From the NCBI GenBank assembly GCA_942491885.1, contig CALOCQ010000002.1, positions 310,001 through 374,000 of the forward strand: a stretch of DNA of 64,000 nt, written 5' to 3'. Shown in pieces: positions 43,349 to 51,911 of this stretch. Position 1 is the first letter of the stretch, and each line of letters opens with the position of its first letter. Both the position numbers and the translations under genes were made by a program. Source of the stretch: CALBPI01 sp942491885. Its GTDB lineage: Bacteria > Pseudomonadota > Gammaproteobacteria > Steroidobacterales > Woeseiaceae. Below the pieces are notes generated by a model. That model was not told the origin of the DNA and ran no database searches. It saw only the letters and a program-made list of their open reading frames with translations.

Positions 43349-43704
43349 GGAGTCGGCCGATAAGCCGGGTTCTGTCGAGGGCAATCATTCATCTGCGCGC
43401 CACGTCGCCGTGACGCTGTAGCGACCTACCCGGGAGCGTGTTCGGGACCGACACTCAGGCCTTGCGGCCTATGCTCCCCTATTTGGTCTTGCTCCGGGCG
43501 GGGTTTGCCGTGCCACTGATGTTGCCATCAGCGCGGTGCGCTCTTACCGCACCATTTCACCCTTACCACGCCGAAGCATGGCGGTATATTTTCTGCTGCA
43601 CTTTCCGTAGGCTCGCGCCCCCCAGGCGTTACCTGGCGCCCTGTCCGAAGGAGCCCGGACTTTCCTCCGTGCACAAAGTACACAGCGATTGCCTGGCCGA
43701 CTCC
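43349..43704 (-). ncRNA. rnpB: RNase P RNA (class A)
   Basis: Catalytic RNA of RNase P, which trims tRNA 5' leaders. On the minus strand the 5' part reads GGAGGAAAGTCCGGGCTCC. It continues with GGTAACGCCTGG, GGTAAGGGTGAAA, GGTGCGGTAAGAGCGCACCG and CCAAATAGGGG, and ends with AGAACCCGGCTTATCGGCC. These are the conserved blocks of the bacterial type A RNA. GGAGTCGGCC at the 5' end pairs perfectly with GGCCGACTCC at the 3' end (P1), which fixes the limits to within a few bases at about 356 nt (377 in E. coli). Confidence 0.97.
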
Positions 43705-43711
43705 AGCGCGA

Positions 43712-43740
43712 ACTGTAGGGCAACTACCCGGGAGCGGCAA
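43712..43740 (-). promoter_or_regulatory. Sigma70 promoter of rnpB
   Basis: TTGCCG (43740-43735), 17-base spacer and TACAGT (43717-43712) on the minus strand, with the predicted RNA 5' end 8 bases downstream of the -10. The promoter lies in the 53-base gap after rsmI. Confidence 0.75.
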
Positions 43741-43757
43741 GCCGGATCAATGACTAT

Positions 43758-44627
43758 CTAGTCCTCGCCGGGGTCGCGCAGTGCGAGTCCGGCCTGATAG
43801 AGCGCATTACGCGACAGCCCGGACGCGTCGGCGACGATGCGAGCGGCCTGGCGCACCGGCACCTGCGCCGCAATCAGCGTCTCCAGCAAGCGCCCTGCCG
43901 GCATGGTAACGGCATCCGCATCGACCTCACCGCCGCCGATCACGACAACAAACTCGCCTTTAAGCGGGATGCGCCCGGTCGCCACCTGCTGCTGTAAACC
44001 CGCCAACTGATCCTGCACAATCTGCTCGTGCATTTTGGTTAGCTCCCGGCCAATACACGCCATTCGCTCAGCGCCGAAAACGCCGATGCAATCCAGCAAC
44101 ATGGCATCGATACGATGCACCGACTCATAAAACACCATCGTGCGGGTTTCGGCCGCCAGTGCGTTGAGTCGCGTTACTCGTGCCGCCTGCTTGGCCGGCA
44201 GGAAGCCTTCGAACGTAAAGCGGTCCGTCGGCAAACCGGAGACGCACAGCGCAGTTACAACGGCGCTGGCACCCGGTACCGGAACGATCCGCAAACCCGC
44301 TGTTTGCGCGGCGCGTACCAATCGGAAACCCGGGTCGCTAATCGACGGTGTCCCTGCGTCACATATCAATGCCATGCGGGAACCTCCCGAAAGACGCGCG
44401 ATCAAATCAGGCACAACGTCACTTTCATTGTGTTCATGCAATGCAAAAAGCGGCTTTTTGAGGCCAAACTGCTGCAACAACCGGCCACTGCGTCGGGTAT
44501 CTTCAACAATCACCTGATCGGCGGCCTCTAATGCCTCGCGCATCCGCGGCGAAGCATCATTGAGATTACCGATTGGCGTCGCCACGATATCGAGGCGCCC
44601 GCTCACTGGCGCACCGCAGGCATGCAC
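43758..44627 (-). CDS. rsmI: 16S rRNA (cytidine1402-2'-O)-methyltransferase RsmI
   Basis: Partner of RsmH: methylates the ribose of C1402. LDIVATPIGNLNDAS, VEDTRRSGRLL, CDAGTPSISDPGFRLV and VPGASAVVTAL are signatures of the tetrapyrrole-methylase fold, and GEFVVVIGG is conserved. The start is GTG 44627 (289 aa); no ATG is available and a later GTG (residue 8) is possible. It is divergent from lpoA as in E. coli and Pseudomonas. Confidence 0.95.
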   Translation of the reverse strand: MHACGAPVSGRLDIVATPIGNLNDASPRMREALEAADQVIVEDTRRSGRLLQQFGLKKPLFALHEHNESDVVPDLIARLSGGSRMALICDAGTPSISDPGFRLVRAAQTAGLRIVPVPGASAVVTALCVSGLPTDRFTFEGFLPAKQAARVTRLNALAAETRTMVFYESVHRIDAMLLDCIGVFGAERMACIGRELTKMHEQIVQDQLAGLQQQVATGRIPLKGEFVVVIGGGEVDADAVTMPAGRLLETLIAAQVPVRQAARIVADASGLSRNALYQAGLALRDPGED

Positions 44628-44661
44628 GCGCTGGCGTCGCAGCAGCAGTCGGTCGACGCGT

Positions 44662-44667
44662 TATACT
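44662..44667 (+). promoter_or_regulatory. Candidate -10 for lpoA
   Basis: TATACT in the rsmI/lpoA divergent gap. The same bases read AGTATA on the minus strand, so either direction could use the site. No clear -35 is present. Confidence 0.3.
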
Positions 44668-44738
44668 TGTCGGGCTGGGACGCTGACATCAGCGATCGCT
44701 CCTTGGCAAACAAGACATTTTAGACAACGGACCAGAGC

Positions 44739-46703
44739 ATGATGAACCAATGGCGTAACAAATGCAGCGCGACGGCGAAGCTTGGCGGGCGTCGTGCAAC
44801 AGCTGCGGCAATAATCTTACTCACGCTGCTGATCGGTGGCTGCGAGTCTTTGCCCGGCGGCAATGTTGCCAGCGAAGCACGCGCGATGCGGCTACTGGAT
44901 AACGGTGACTATGACAGCGCCGCGTCGATGTATATGTCGCTGGCGGGCGCGCAGCAAGGCACGTTACGTGATCGTTACGTGTTAAGTGCGGCGCGCGCGT
45001 GGGTCCAGGCTGGTGACGAACAGCGCGCCGGGATGGCGATCGTCCAGGTCGCTGAACCCGCCGATACGGGTCTGCGCAACAGCTGGCTGATCGCACGCGC
45101 CGAGCTCGCTAATCTGCGCGGCGACGGCGATCTTGCATTGCGCATGCTGTCAGCCGCCGACACCGGCCGACTCAGCCTGAAACAGCGCATTGATCTCGAA
45201 GGCGCACGCGGTGTTGCCTTTTTTCTAAGCGACGATCCGGCGCGCGCCATCGACACGCTGCAGCGGCGCGAGCTTTGGCTCGCAAACAGCGCCGAGATCC
45301 AAACGAATCATGAAATGATCTGGGACGGCCTGCTACAGGCTGATCCGGCCTCTTTGCGCGCCGCGGCGACCACCACCAACGACCCTGTCGTCGCTGGTTG
45401 GCTCGCATTAGGCAGTCTTGCCGATGGCAGCCTGCCCGGCGGCCCGGCCAGCGGACTGGCGGGTTGGCAACGCCAATATCCCGGCCACCCGGCCCTGCAA
45501 TTTATCGTGCCGGGGCTATCCGGCGGTACGCTTCAGGCTGACGCATCGCCACCGCAGTTTATAGCGCTACTGGTAACAGCCAGCGGTCGTACCGGCGCAA
45601 TCGGCGAGGCTGTGCGCGATGGTTTCCTGACGCGCTACGCCGAACAATATGAGGGTCGGATTAACGCGCCGACGGTTCGCGTGTATGACGTCAGCCAGGA
45701 CGGCGCGATTCTCGCCTACCAGCGCGCCGTGGCGGACGGTGCGCAATTTATAGTGGGCCCGGTGTTGCGCGGCTCCGTCGAGGCCATCGCCAACTTTGAG
45801 ACACTGAGCGTACCGACACTGGCGCTGAACTACACGACACCGACACAGTTCCAGCCGGCTTTGTACCAGTTCGGGCTCGCCCCCGAGGACGAAGCCGCCG
45901 CGGCCGCCAGACGCGCAATCAGCGAAGGCCACCGTCGGGCCATAGCGCTGGTGCCGGCGAGTGACTGGGGCGAGCGGGTGCTGCAAGCCTTCTCCACCGA
46001 GTTCATCGCCTATGGGGGTGAGGTACTGAACTACCAGACCTTTATTCCCAGCGAAACCGACTACAAAAATGAAATCCAGACAGCGATGCTGCTTAACGAC
46101 AGCGTTTCCCGCTATCGGATGATGCGATCTTTCGTCGGCCAGAATCTGCAGTTCGAACCGCGGCGGCGTCAGGACGTCGATTTTATCTTTATGGCAGCGA
46201 CAGCCGACAGCGCGAAGCGCCTGAAGCCGCAGCTGCGTTTTCACTACGCCGGAGATCTGCCGGTGTTCGCGACCTCGGCGGTCAACACCGTTTCACGGCG
46301 TGATGCGGAAAACGACCTCAATGGCATCCGCTTCAACGACATACCGTGGCTGGTCGCCGGTATGCGCGGCGAATCCACGCCGTTGAGCAACGTTTCGCGC
46401 CTGCTGTCGTCGGCACAATCACAGCCACGCCTGTATGCACTTGGCTACGATGCGTTCGACGCTGTGCTGAAAATTTCGACCGCTAACCCCAGCGATCCTG
46501 AGGCTATTTCATGGCCGGGTGCAACCGGCCTGTTGACGCTGGGCAATGACAACGCGATTCGCCGTGCCACCGACTGGGCAGTTTTCGAGCGGGGCCAACC
46601 AACAGCGTTGCCGTCCTTACCCGATCTTTTTGACCCACTGGACACAATGACAATCGATGAGCCTGAGATGCTTCGCGAAATTGACCAAGCGTCGACCGAC
46701 TAG
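44739..46703 (+). CDS. lpoA: Penicillin-binding protein activator LpoA
   Basis: Outer-membrane lipoprotein that spans the periplasm and stimulates PBP1A. The signal peptide has lipobox LIGGC with Cys35. An N-terminal TPR-like helical domain (about 40-250) precedes a periplasmic-binding-protein fold (about 270-600): GRTGAIGEAVRDGFLTRY, IVGPVLRGSVEAI, RAIALVPASDWGERV and DFIFMAAT. The length is 654 aa (678 in E. coli). yraN follows 2 bases after the stop, so lpoA-yraN is probably one transcript. Confidence 0.94.
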   Translation: MMNQWRNKCSATAKLGGRRATAAAIILLTLLIGGCESLPGGNVASEARAMRLLDNGDYDSAASMYMSLAGAQQGTLRDRYVLSAARAWVQAGDEQRAGMAIVQVAEPADTGLRNSWLIARAELANLRGDGDLALRMLSAADTGRLSLKQRIDLEGARGVAFFLSDDPARAIDTLQRRELWLANSAEIQTNHEMIWDGLLQADPASLRAAATTTNDPVVAGWLALGSLADGSLPGGPASGLAGWQRQYPGHPALQFIVPGLSGGTLQADASPPQFIALLVTASGRTGAIGEAVRDGFLTRYAEQYEGRINAPTVRVYDVSQDGAILAYQRAVADGAQFIVGPVLRGSVEAIANFETLSVPTLALNYTTPTQFQPALYQFGLAPEDEAAAAARRAISEGHRRAIALVPASDWGERVLQAFSTEFIAYGGEVLNYQTFIPSETDYKNEIQTAMLLNDSVSRYRMMRSFVGQNLQFEPRRRQDVDFIFMAATADSAKRLKPQLRFHYAGDLPVFATSAVNTVSRRDAENDLNGIRFNDIPWLVAGMRGESTPLSNVSRLLSSAQSQPRLYALGYDAFDAVLKISTANPSDPEAISWPGATGLLTLGNDNAIRRATDWAVFERGQPTALPSLPDLFDPLDTMTIDEPEMLREIDQASTD

Positions 46704-46705
46704 TC

Positions 46706-47071
46706 GTGAACCGGGGCGCGAGCGGCGCAGGCTGGGAACAATTCGCCGACGACTACCTGCACGAGCATGGCATGCGCACGTTAGCGGCAAACTTCCGGTC
46801 ACGCTTTGGAGAAATCGATCGCATCATGTGCGATGGCGAGACGCTGGTATTTGTCGAGGTACGCTATCGCGGTAGAGGTATCGGTCCACGCGCTGTTGAG
46901 ACCGTCGACACCCGCAAGCAGCAAAAGCTGCTGCGCACCGCCCAGTTCTTTTTACTGCGCAATCCCAATTGGCAGCGGGCCCCGGCACGCTTCGATGTTG
47001 TAGCCATTGATGCAACATCCGATGGCGATGTCGAGGTGAACTGGGTGCGGGATGCTTTCCGGCTGTCCTGA
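46706..47071 (+). CDS. yraN: UPF0102 protein YraN (endonuclease-like fold)
   Basis: Small conserved protein with a restriction-endonuclease-like fold and no settled function. GxxxGEDxAxxYL-type start (AGWEQFADDYLHEHG), NFRSRFGEIDRI and ETLVFVEVRYR contain the nuclease-like Glu/Asp-ExK pattern. The usual VEVK reads VEVRYR here. The length of 121 aa is normal and the start is GTG. It lies between lpoA and diaA as in E. coli. Confidence 0.92.
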   Translation: MNRGASGAGWEQFADDYLHEHGMRTLAANFRSRFGEIDRIMCDGETLVFVEVRYRGRGIGPRAVETVDTRKQQKLLRTAQFFLLRNPNWQRAPARFDVVAIDATSDGDVEVNWVRDAFRLS

Positions 47072-47156
47072 CCCATACAGTCGCATGTGCGGCGCAGGGT
47101 ACTGAAAGTCACGACATTCGGCTAGAATCACGCTTCTGACAATATTCGGAAGCACC

Positions 47157-47753
47157 ATGGACTATCTCAATCGCGTCAAAGCTCAATTCGACGAAAGCAT
47201 AGCGGTAAAACAGCACGCTGCCGGCGAGCTGCCCGCCAGGCTGGTCACCGGCGCGGCTTTGATGAGCCAGTCGATTTTGGCTGGCGGTAAGATCATGTCC
47301 TGCGGCAACGGCGGTTCCGCAGGCGATGCGCAACATTTCTCCTCAGAACTTCTCAACCGTTTCGAAATGGAACGCCCTGGCCTGCCCGCCATCGCGCTGA
47401 CCACGGACAGCTCAACGCTGACCTCAATCGCCAACGACTATGCCTACGAAGACATCTTCTCCAAGCAGGTTCGGGCATTGGCCAACAAGGGCGATGTGCT
47501 GCTGGCGATATCAACGTCGGGCAATTCTGAAAATGTTTGCCGTGCTATCGATGCCTGCCATCAGCGCGGTGGCGCGGTCGTCGCGCTGACCGGCCGGGAC
47601 GGCGGCCGAATGGCCGCGTTACTGTCGGGCGGTGACTGTGAGATCCGCGTCCCCGCGACGCGCACGGCGAGAATCCAGGAAGTGCACTTACTGGCGATAC
47701 ACTGCCTGTGTGACTTGATTGATCAGCAGGTTATTGTCGCGCAATCCGGCTAG
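47157..47753 (+). CDS. diaA: DnaA initiator-associating protein DiaA (SIS domain)
   Basis: SIS-domain protein that promotes DnaA assembly at oriC. SCGNGGSAGDAQHFSSELLNRF, AISTSGNSENVCRAI and EVHLLAIHCLCDLID are typical. GmhA is close in sequence, and the call DiaA rests mainly on the rsmI-lpoA-yraN-diaA order and the 198-aa length (196 in E. coli). TAGAAT at 47123-47128 could be a -10, with weak TACTGA 17 bases upstream. The usual next gene, dolP, is not here. Confidence 0.88.
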   Translation: MDYLNRVKAQFDESIAVKQHAAGELPARLVTGAALMSQSILAGGKIMSCGNGGSAGDAQHFSSELLNRFEMERPGLPAIALTTDSSTLTSIANDYAYEDIFSKQVRALANKGDVLLAISTSGNSENVCRAIDACHQRGGAVVALTGRDGGRMAALLSGGDCEIRVPATRTARIQEVHLLAIHCLCDLIDQQVIVAQSG

Positions 47754-47832
47754 CCGATAACTCACGCGGCAGGTTAGGAACCGAAATCAACAATGCATCG
47801 GTGAGGACCCTTGAGGGCCGCGCTGCTCGAAA

Positions 47833-48243
47833 CTATTTAACAACTTTCAGGTGCGGGGTGCGCGCCGTATCGCTGCCACCGTTGTCATCAACCGGATCCG
47901 GGTCATCCTGATCGCTACCATCTGAGAACACCATCCCCTGCCCCGTTTCCCGAGCATAAATGCCCAGCACGCTCGGCACGGGCACGCGCACATCAAACGG
48001 CTTGCCGCCAAAGCGGGCACGAAAGCTGACCAGCGCATTATCCAGCTGCAAGGTATGCGCGGCGTTATAGCTGACATTCAATACGATCCGCCCGTCCTTG
48101 ATGTGCTCTGTCGGCACAATGACGCCGTCGGCCATCGCGTCGACGACAAGATGGGGCGTATGGCCGTTGTCACTCATCCACTCGTGCATGGCACGAATGA
48201 GATAGGGGCGCTTGGACGTAACGTTGTAGTCGGATTCGGTCAC
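47833..48243 (-). CDS. sspB: ClpXP adaptor protein SspB
   Basis: Delivers ssrA-tagged peptides to ClpXP. The folded substrate-binding domain occupies about residues 10-105: RPYLIRAMHEWMSDNGHTPH, LNVSYNAAHTLQLDN and FSARFGG-like FRARFGG. An acidic linker (about 108-125) leads to the ClpX-binding tail TPHLKVVK. The length is 136 aa. It follows sspA after 9 bases. Confidence 0.95.
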   Translation of the reverse strand: MTESDYNVTSKRPYLIRAMHEWMSDNGHTPHLVVDAMADGVIVPTEHIKDGRIVLNVSYNAAHTLQLDNALVSFRARFGGKPFDVRVPVPSVLGIYARETGQGMVFSDGSDQDDPDPVDDNGGSDTARTPHLKVVK

Positions 48244-48252
48244 AGCTTCCGC

Positions 48253-48882
48253 TTACAGGCGCATTTCCTGTTCGAGCTCGGTCAGGCTGGCGCGGAATGA
48301 TGGACGCGTGAAAATACGCTCCATGTAGGCCTCGATAGCATCGCCGCCTTTGCCAAGATCGATATTGTAAGACGACAATCGCCATAACAGTGGCGCAACA
48401 GTCGCGTCCACAAGCGAGAACTCGTCGCCAAGGAAGAAATCCTTCGCCTCGAACACATCGGCGCTTGCCAGCACGCTTTCCTTGAGAATCTTGCGTGCAC
48501 GTGTCGCCTGCTTCTTCTCTGCCGCCTCCTCGATCTGCTCGGCGAGGTCATACCAATCGTTTTCGATACGGAACAGCGCCAGACGGAACTGCGCGCGAGT
48601 TACCGGGTCGACCGGCATCAGGGGCGGATGCGGGAACCGCTCGTCGAGGTACTCAACAATCACGCGTGAGTCGTACAGCACCAGGTCACGGTCGACCAGT
48701 GTCGGTACCGTGTGGTAGGGATTCAGGTCCAGCAGGTCCTCAGGGAGATCCTCCCCCTCAACATTGACGATCTCGATGTTGATGCTCTTTTCTGCAAGCA
48801 CAAGGCGGGTGCGGTGACTGTAAATACAGGTCGGACGCGAAAAGAGGCTCATTATAGAGCGGCGGTTGGCGAGTGATGCCAT
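48253..48882 (-). CDS. sspA: Stringent starvation protein A
   Basis: GST-fold protein that binds RNA polymerase. N-terminal thioredoxin-like domain (MSLFSRPTCIYSHRTRLVLAE), NPYHTVPTLVDRDLVLYDSR and YLDERFPHPPLMPVDP are family signatures. The helical domain contains FFLGDEFSLVDATVAPLLWRL and the protein ends EQEMRL. The length is 209 aa. It forms the usual sspA-sspB pair downstream of the bc1 genes. Confidence 0.96.
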   Translation of the reverse strand: MASLANRRSIMSLFSRPTCIYSHRTRLVLAEKSINIEIVNVEGEDLPEDLLDLNPYHTVPTLVDRDLVLYDSRVIVEYLDERFPHPPLMPVDPVTRAQFRLALFRIENDWYDLAEQIEEAAEKKQATRARKILKESVLASADVFEAKDFFLGDEFSLVDATVAPLLWRLSSYNIDLGKGGDAIEAYMERIFTRPSFRASLTELEQEMRL

Positions 48883-48936
48883 GGGTTGTCTCCGTGGGAA
48901 TGCTTCTTATGTGGACGCATCGGCAATTTGCGATGC

Positions 48937-48975
48937 AACTGCGACGACCGTGCCCCCATGCCGGTCGTCGCAGTT
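48937..48975 (-). terminator. 14-bp perfect hairpin between petC and sspA
   Basis: AACTGCGACGACCG and its exact complement flank an 11-base loop, 20 bases after the petC stop. No T-run follows. It probably ends the petABC transcript. Confidence 0.65.
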
Positions 48976-48994
48976 TGGACCGTTGGTCAGACGA

Positions 48995-49774
48995 CTATTT
49001 TTTGACGTCTTTCCAGATCTCTTTCTTCAGCATGTAAGACAACAAGCCGAAGATCAGCAGGAACACCATGACCCAGACGCCGATCTTCTGGCGCTGCAGC
49101 TGCATAGGCTCCGCGATGAAATCAAGGAAGTTTACGATGTCGCGAACGAACTGGTCGTACTCTTCGCTGCTCAGCGTACCGGCTTGAATCACTTCGAACT
49201 TGGCCGCGGCTTCGCCATGACCTTCGGCGTCAGCATCATCCTCGGCGTGCGTGGCCGGCTTCTTGAGGCCTTCCAGCTCCCACAACACGTGCGGCATGCT
49301 TCCGCCCTTGAGGACGGTGTTGTTCCAGCCGATACGACTCTTGTCATCGACGTAGAAACTACGCAGGAACGTATACAGATAGTCCGTCCCTTTTGAGCGA
49401 CCGACCAATGACAGGTCCGGCGGCACGATATTCAGCCAGGTCTCGGCATCGTCCGGGCGCATTGAAACATTAATGGTTTCGAAGGTGCGCTGGGCATTGA
49501 ACATCAGATTTTCGATCAACTGATCTTCGTTCAGGTCCAGTGCCTCACCAAGCGTGTTGTAGCGCACGTATTTCGCACTGTGGCAGCCCGAGCAATAGTT
49601 CATGAAGTTGCGCGCACCGCGTTGCAATGATGCTGTGTTACCCACGTCATTGCCGGCTTCGTCATAGTCACCGCCGCCGCCTGCTGCAATCGCAGCGGGC
49701 GCAACCGCCAACAGGAATGTCGACGCTATCGCAGCAGTAGTTCGTGTAATCAGACTCATGCGATTGTTATCCAT
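48995..49774 (-). CDS. petC: Ubiquinol-cytochrome c reductase cytochrome c1
   Basis: Haem c subunit of complex III. It has a signal peptide (cleavage likely after AIA near residue 30), haem motif Cys61-SGC-His65, and a C-terminal membrane anchor (about 232-250, IGVWVMVFLLIFGLLSYML). NIVPPDLSLVGRSKG is a family signature. The length is 259 aa. It overlaps petB by 8 bases; a start at Met6 is possible. Confidence 0.95.
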   Translation of the reverse strand: MDNNRMSLITRTTAAIASTFLLAVAPAAIAAGGGGDYDEAGNDVGNTASLQRGARNFMNYCSGCHSAKYVRYNTLGEALDLNEDQLIENLMFNAQRTFETINVSMRPDDAETWLNIVPPDLSLVGRSKGTDYLYTFLRSFYVDDKSRIGWNNTVLKGGSMPHVLWELEGLKKPATHAEDDADAEGHGEAAAKFEVIQAGTLSSEEYDQFVRDIVNFLDFIAEPMQLQRQKIGVWVMVFLLIFGLLSYMLKKEIWKDVKK

Positions 49775-51023
49775 TTGTGACTACCCTTTCCGGAACGGGC
49801 TTTGTCTTGTCCATCTTGCTGTAAACGGGCATCAGCAGGAAGTATGCGAAATACACAACCGTCAGGATGCGCGCCAGGATGACGTAAAGGTCATTGGCCG
49901 GCATATAGCCGAGATAACCGAGGCCGAAGAACGAGATAACGAAAGCGCCCAGTGCGAACTTCGTAATCCAGCCCTTATAGCGGATCGATTTCACCGGTGA
50001 CTTATCTAACCACGGCAAGGCCAGCGGCAACAATACCGCCGCGCCCATCAGTAAAACACCACCCAGTTTGTCAGGAACAGCGCGCAAAACCGCGTAGAAC
50101 GGTGTGAAATACCAGACCGGCGCGATATGCTCCGGCGTCTTCAGCCGGTCGGCCGGCTCAAAGTTAGCGTGCTCGAGGAAATAGCCGCCGAGTTCCGGTG
50201 CGAAAAACACAACCGCAAAAAAGAGAGCCATAAACACTACGATCGCGATCAGGTCCTTACTCGTGTGGTAAGGGTGGAATGCGATGCCGTCAAGCGGCAC
50301 ACCGTCGGCGCCTTTCTTTTCCTTGATCTCGATGCCGTCCGGGTTGTTCGAACCCACTTCATGCAACGCAAGAATGTGCACAACCACTAACATCAATAGT
50401 GCCAATGGCAGAGCGATCACGTGAAGGGCAAAGAACCGGTTCAGCGTGATGTCGGAAATTGAGTAATCGCCCCGGATCAGGTCAACAAGACCTTCGCCGA
50501 TTCCGGGTATCGCACCGAACAACGACACAATCACCTGCGCACCCCAATAGGACATCTGCCCCCAAGGCAGCAAGTAGCCCAGGAATGCTTCAGCCATCAG
50601 CAGGATGAAAATGAACATGCCGATGATCCAGATGAGTTCGCGCGGCTTACGGTACGAGCCATACATCATCGCGCGGAACATATGCAGGTAAACGACGATA
50701 AAAAATGCCGACGCGCCCGTTGAATGCATATAACGGATGATCCAGCCAAACTCGACATCACGCATGATGTATTCGACCGAGGCGAACGCCTCAGCCGCGC
50801 TCGGCTTGTAGTTCATCGTCAGGAAAATACCGGTCAGGATCTGGATCACCAGAACCACGATCGATAACACGCCGAATACGTACCAGATGTTGAGGTTCTT
50901 GGACGCGTAGTACTCGGTGATGTGCTCTTTGAGCATCGAATCGAGCGGGAACCGATCATTGATCCACTTGTTGAATCCGTCTTTCTGCTGACCGATGCGT
51001 ACGTCAGACTCTGATGACGCCAT
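49767..51023 (-). CDS. petB: Ubiquinol-cytochrome c reductase cytochrome b
   Basis: Membrane subunit of complex III with two b haems and both quinone sites. Eight or more membrane segments are visible; the haem-ligand His pairs lie in helices containing RYMHSTGASAFFIVVYLHMFR and RFFALHVIALPLALLMLVVVHI. GYLLPWGQMSYWGAQV is conserved. The Qo-site motif, commonly PEWY, reads PVWY here. The length is 418 aa. It shares one base with the petA stop. Confidence 0.96.
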   Translation of the reverse strand: MASSESDVRIGQQKDGFNKWINDRFPLDSMLKEHITEYYASKNLNIWYVFGVLSIVVLVIQILTGIFLTMNYKPSAAEAFASVEYIMRDVEFGWIIRYMHSTGASAFFIVVYLHMFRAMMYGSYRKPRELIWIIGMFIFILLMAEAFLGYLLPWGQMSYWGAQVIVSLFGAIPGIGEGLVDLIRGDYSISDITLNRFFALHVIALPLALLMLVVVHILALHEVGSNNPDGIEIKEKKGADGVPLDGIAFHPYHTSKDLIAIVVFMALFFAVVFFAPELGGYFLEHANFEPADRLKTPEHIAPVWYFTPFYAVLRAVPDKLGGVLLMGAAVLLPLALPWLDKSPVKSIRYKGWITKFALGAFVISFFGLGYLGYMPANDLYVILARILTVVYFAYFLLMPVYSKMDKTKPVPERVVTNG

Positions 51024-51613
51024 TATGCTGCTCCTGTGTCTGTGCCGATCTCGATAACGTTCTCGCCGATAAACCGATAGGGCGGAATTTCGAGATTGGT
51101 GGGTGCCGGAACACCGCTAAAAACGCGGCCGGCAAGATCAAATTTTGAACCGTGGCAGGCGCAGAAAAACCCGCCTAGCCATTCCGCGCCGAGATCGGCC
51201 GGCTGTACTTCGAAACGCGGTGTCGGCGCACAACCGAGATGGGTGCACTGGCCGAATACAACCAGAACTTCCGGTTTTAGTGAGCGAAATGCGTTCGCCG
51301 CGTATTCGGGCTGATCCGACGCCTGCGAATCCGGATCCGCAAGCAGCGGTATCATTTCTTCGATGTTTTTCAACATATCGTCGTCGCGTTTCACAATGTA
51401 GACGGTACGTCCGCGCCATTGCTTGCGCGCCATCTGACCGACCTCAAGCGCGCCGATGTTGACCTCAACAGGGGCTCCCAGCGCTTGCGCGCGCGCGCTT
51501 GGTTTTAGTGACCCCAAAAACGGTACCAGCAACATGCCGCCGCCGACCACTCCGGTCGCCGCTGTGGCGATGCCGAGAAAGCGCCGTCTGCTTCCGTCAA
51601 GCTCGTCAGTCAT
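51023..51613 (-). CDS. petA: Ubiquinol-cytochrome c reductase Rieske iron-sulfur subunit
   Basis: Carries electrons from ubiquinol to cytochrome c1. A twin-arginine-type start (SRRRFLG) precedes the single membrane anchor (about residues 13-35). The 2Fe-2S ligands lie in CTHLGC and CACHGS. The frame is open to 51682, but ATG 51613 places the Arg motif correctly and gives 196 aa. It is the first gene of petABC and divergent from the DegS-like gene. Confidence 0.96.
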   Translation of the reverse strand: MTDELDGSRRRFLGIATAATGVVGGGMLLVPFLGSLKPSARAQALGAPVEVNIGALEVGQMARKQWRGRTVYIVKRDDDMLKNIEEMIPLLADPDSQASDQPEYAANAFRSLKPEVLVVFGQCTHLGCAPTPRFEVQPADLGAEWLGGFFCACHGSKFDLAGRVFSGVPAPTNLEIPPYRFIGENVIEIGTDTGAA

Positions 51614-51911
51614 TTGTAAAACTCCGCTGAACCTAGTAAAAAAGTTTTCTGCGCCGGCGGCTACGAATCCGCAATCCACCAAAGCAGGTTGTCTGCTTGT
51701 TAAATCTGTCGCTGTTAATTAGTCGCGACTAAGCCTTTTCGCCAAACCCGCCCTGTGGCCGACCGCACACGGAAAACGGGCGCGATACATTGGCTCGGTG
51801 CAAATGTGGGCTTCGGCTGTCAGCCCGCAATTATACATACTCATAGCGCCGCTTGCCTATCACAAATCAGGTGCTTGGGTCACAATACGACCTGAAATCC
51901 GATTGGACAGC
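51614..51911. promoter_or_regulatory. petA/degS divergent control region with a 14-bp palindrome
   Basis: TTAGTCGCGACTAA at 51719-51732 is a perfect 14-bp palindrome about 106 bases before petA. AAGCAG/CTGCTT (51682-51687 and 51693-51698) is a second inverted repeat. TATACA at 51832-51837 could serve the plus-strand gene. I cannot assign full promoters. Confidence 0.4.

Noticed and set aside
43168..43413. 81-aa plus-strand frame between mraZ and rnpB
   Set aside because: It runs into the rnpB gene and is low-complexity; no ribosome site seen.
43438..43761. 107-aa plus-strand frame and a 70-aa minus-strand frame across rnpB
   Set aside because: The sequence is the conserved RNase P RNA; open frames within it are chance.
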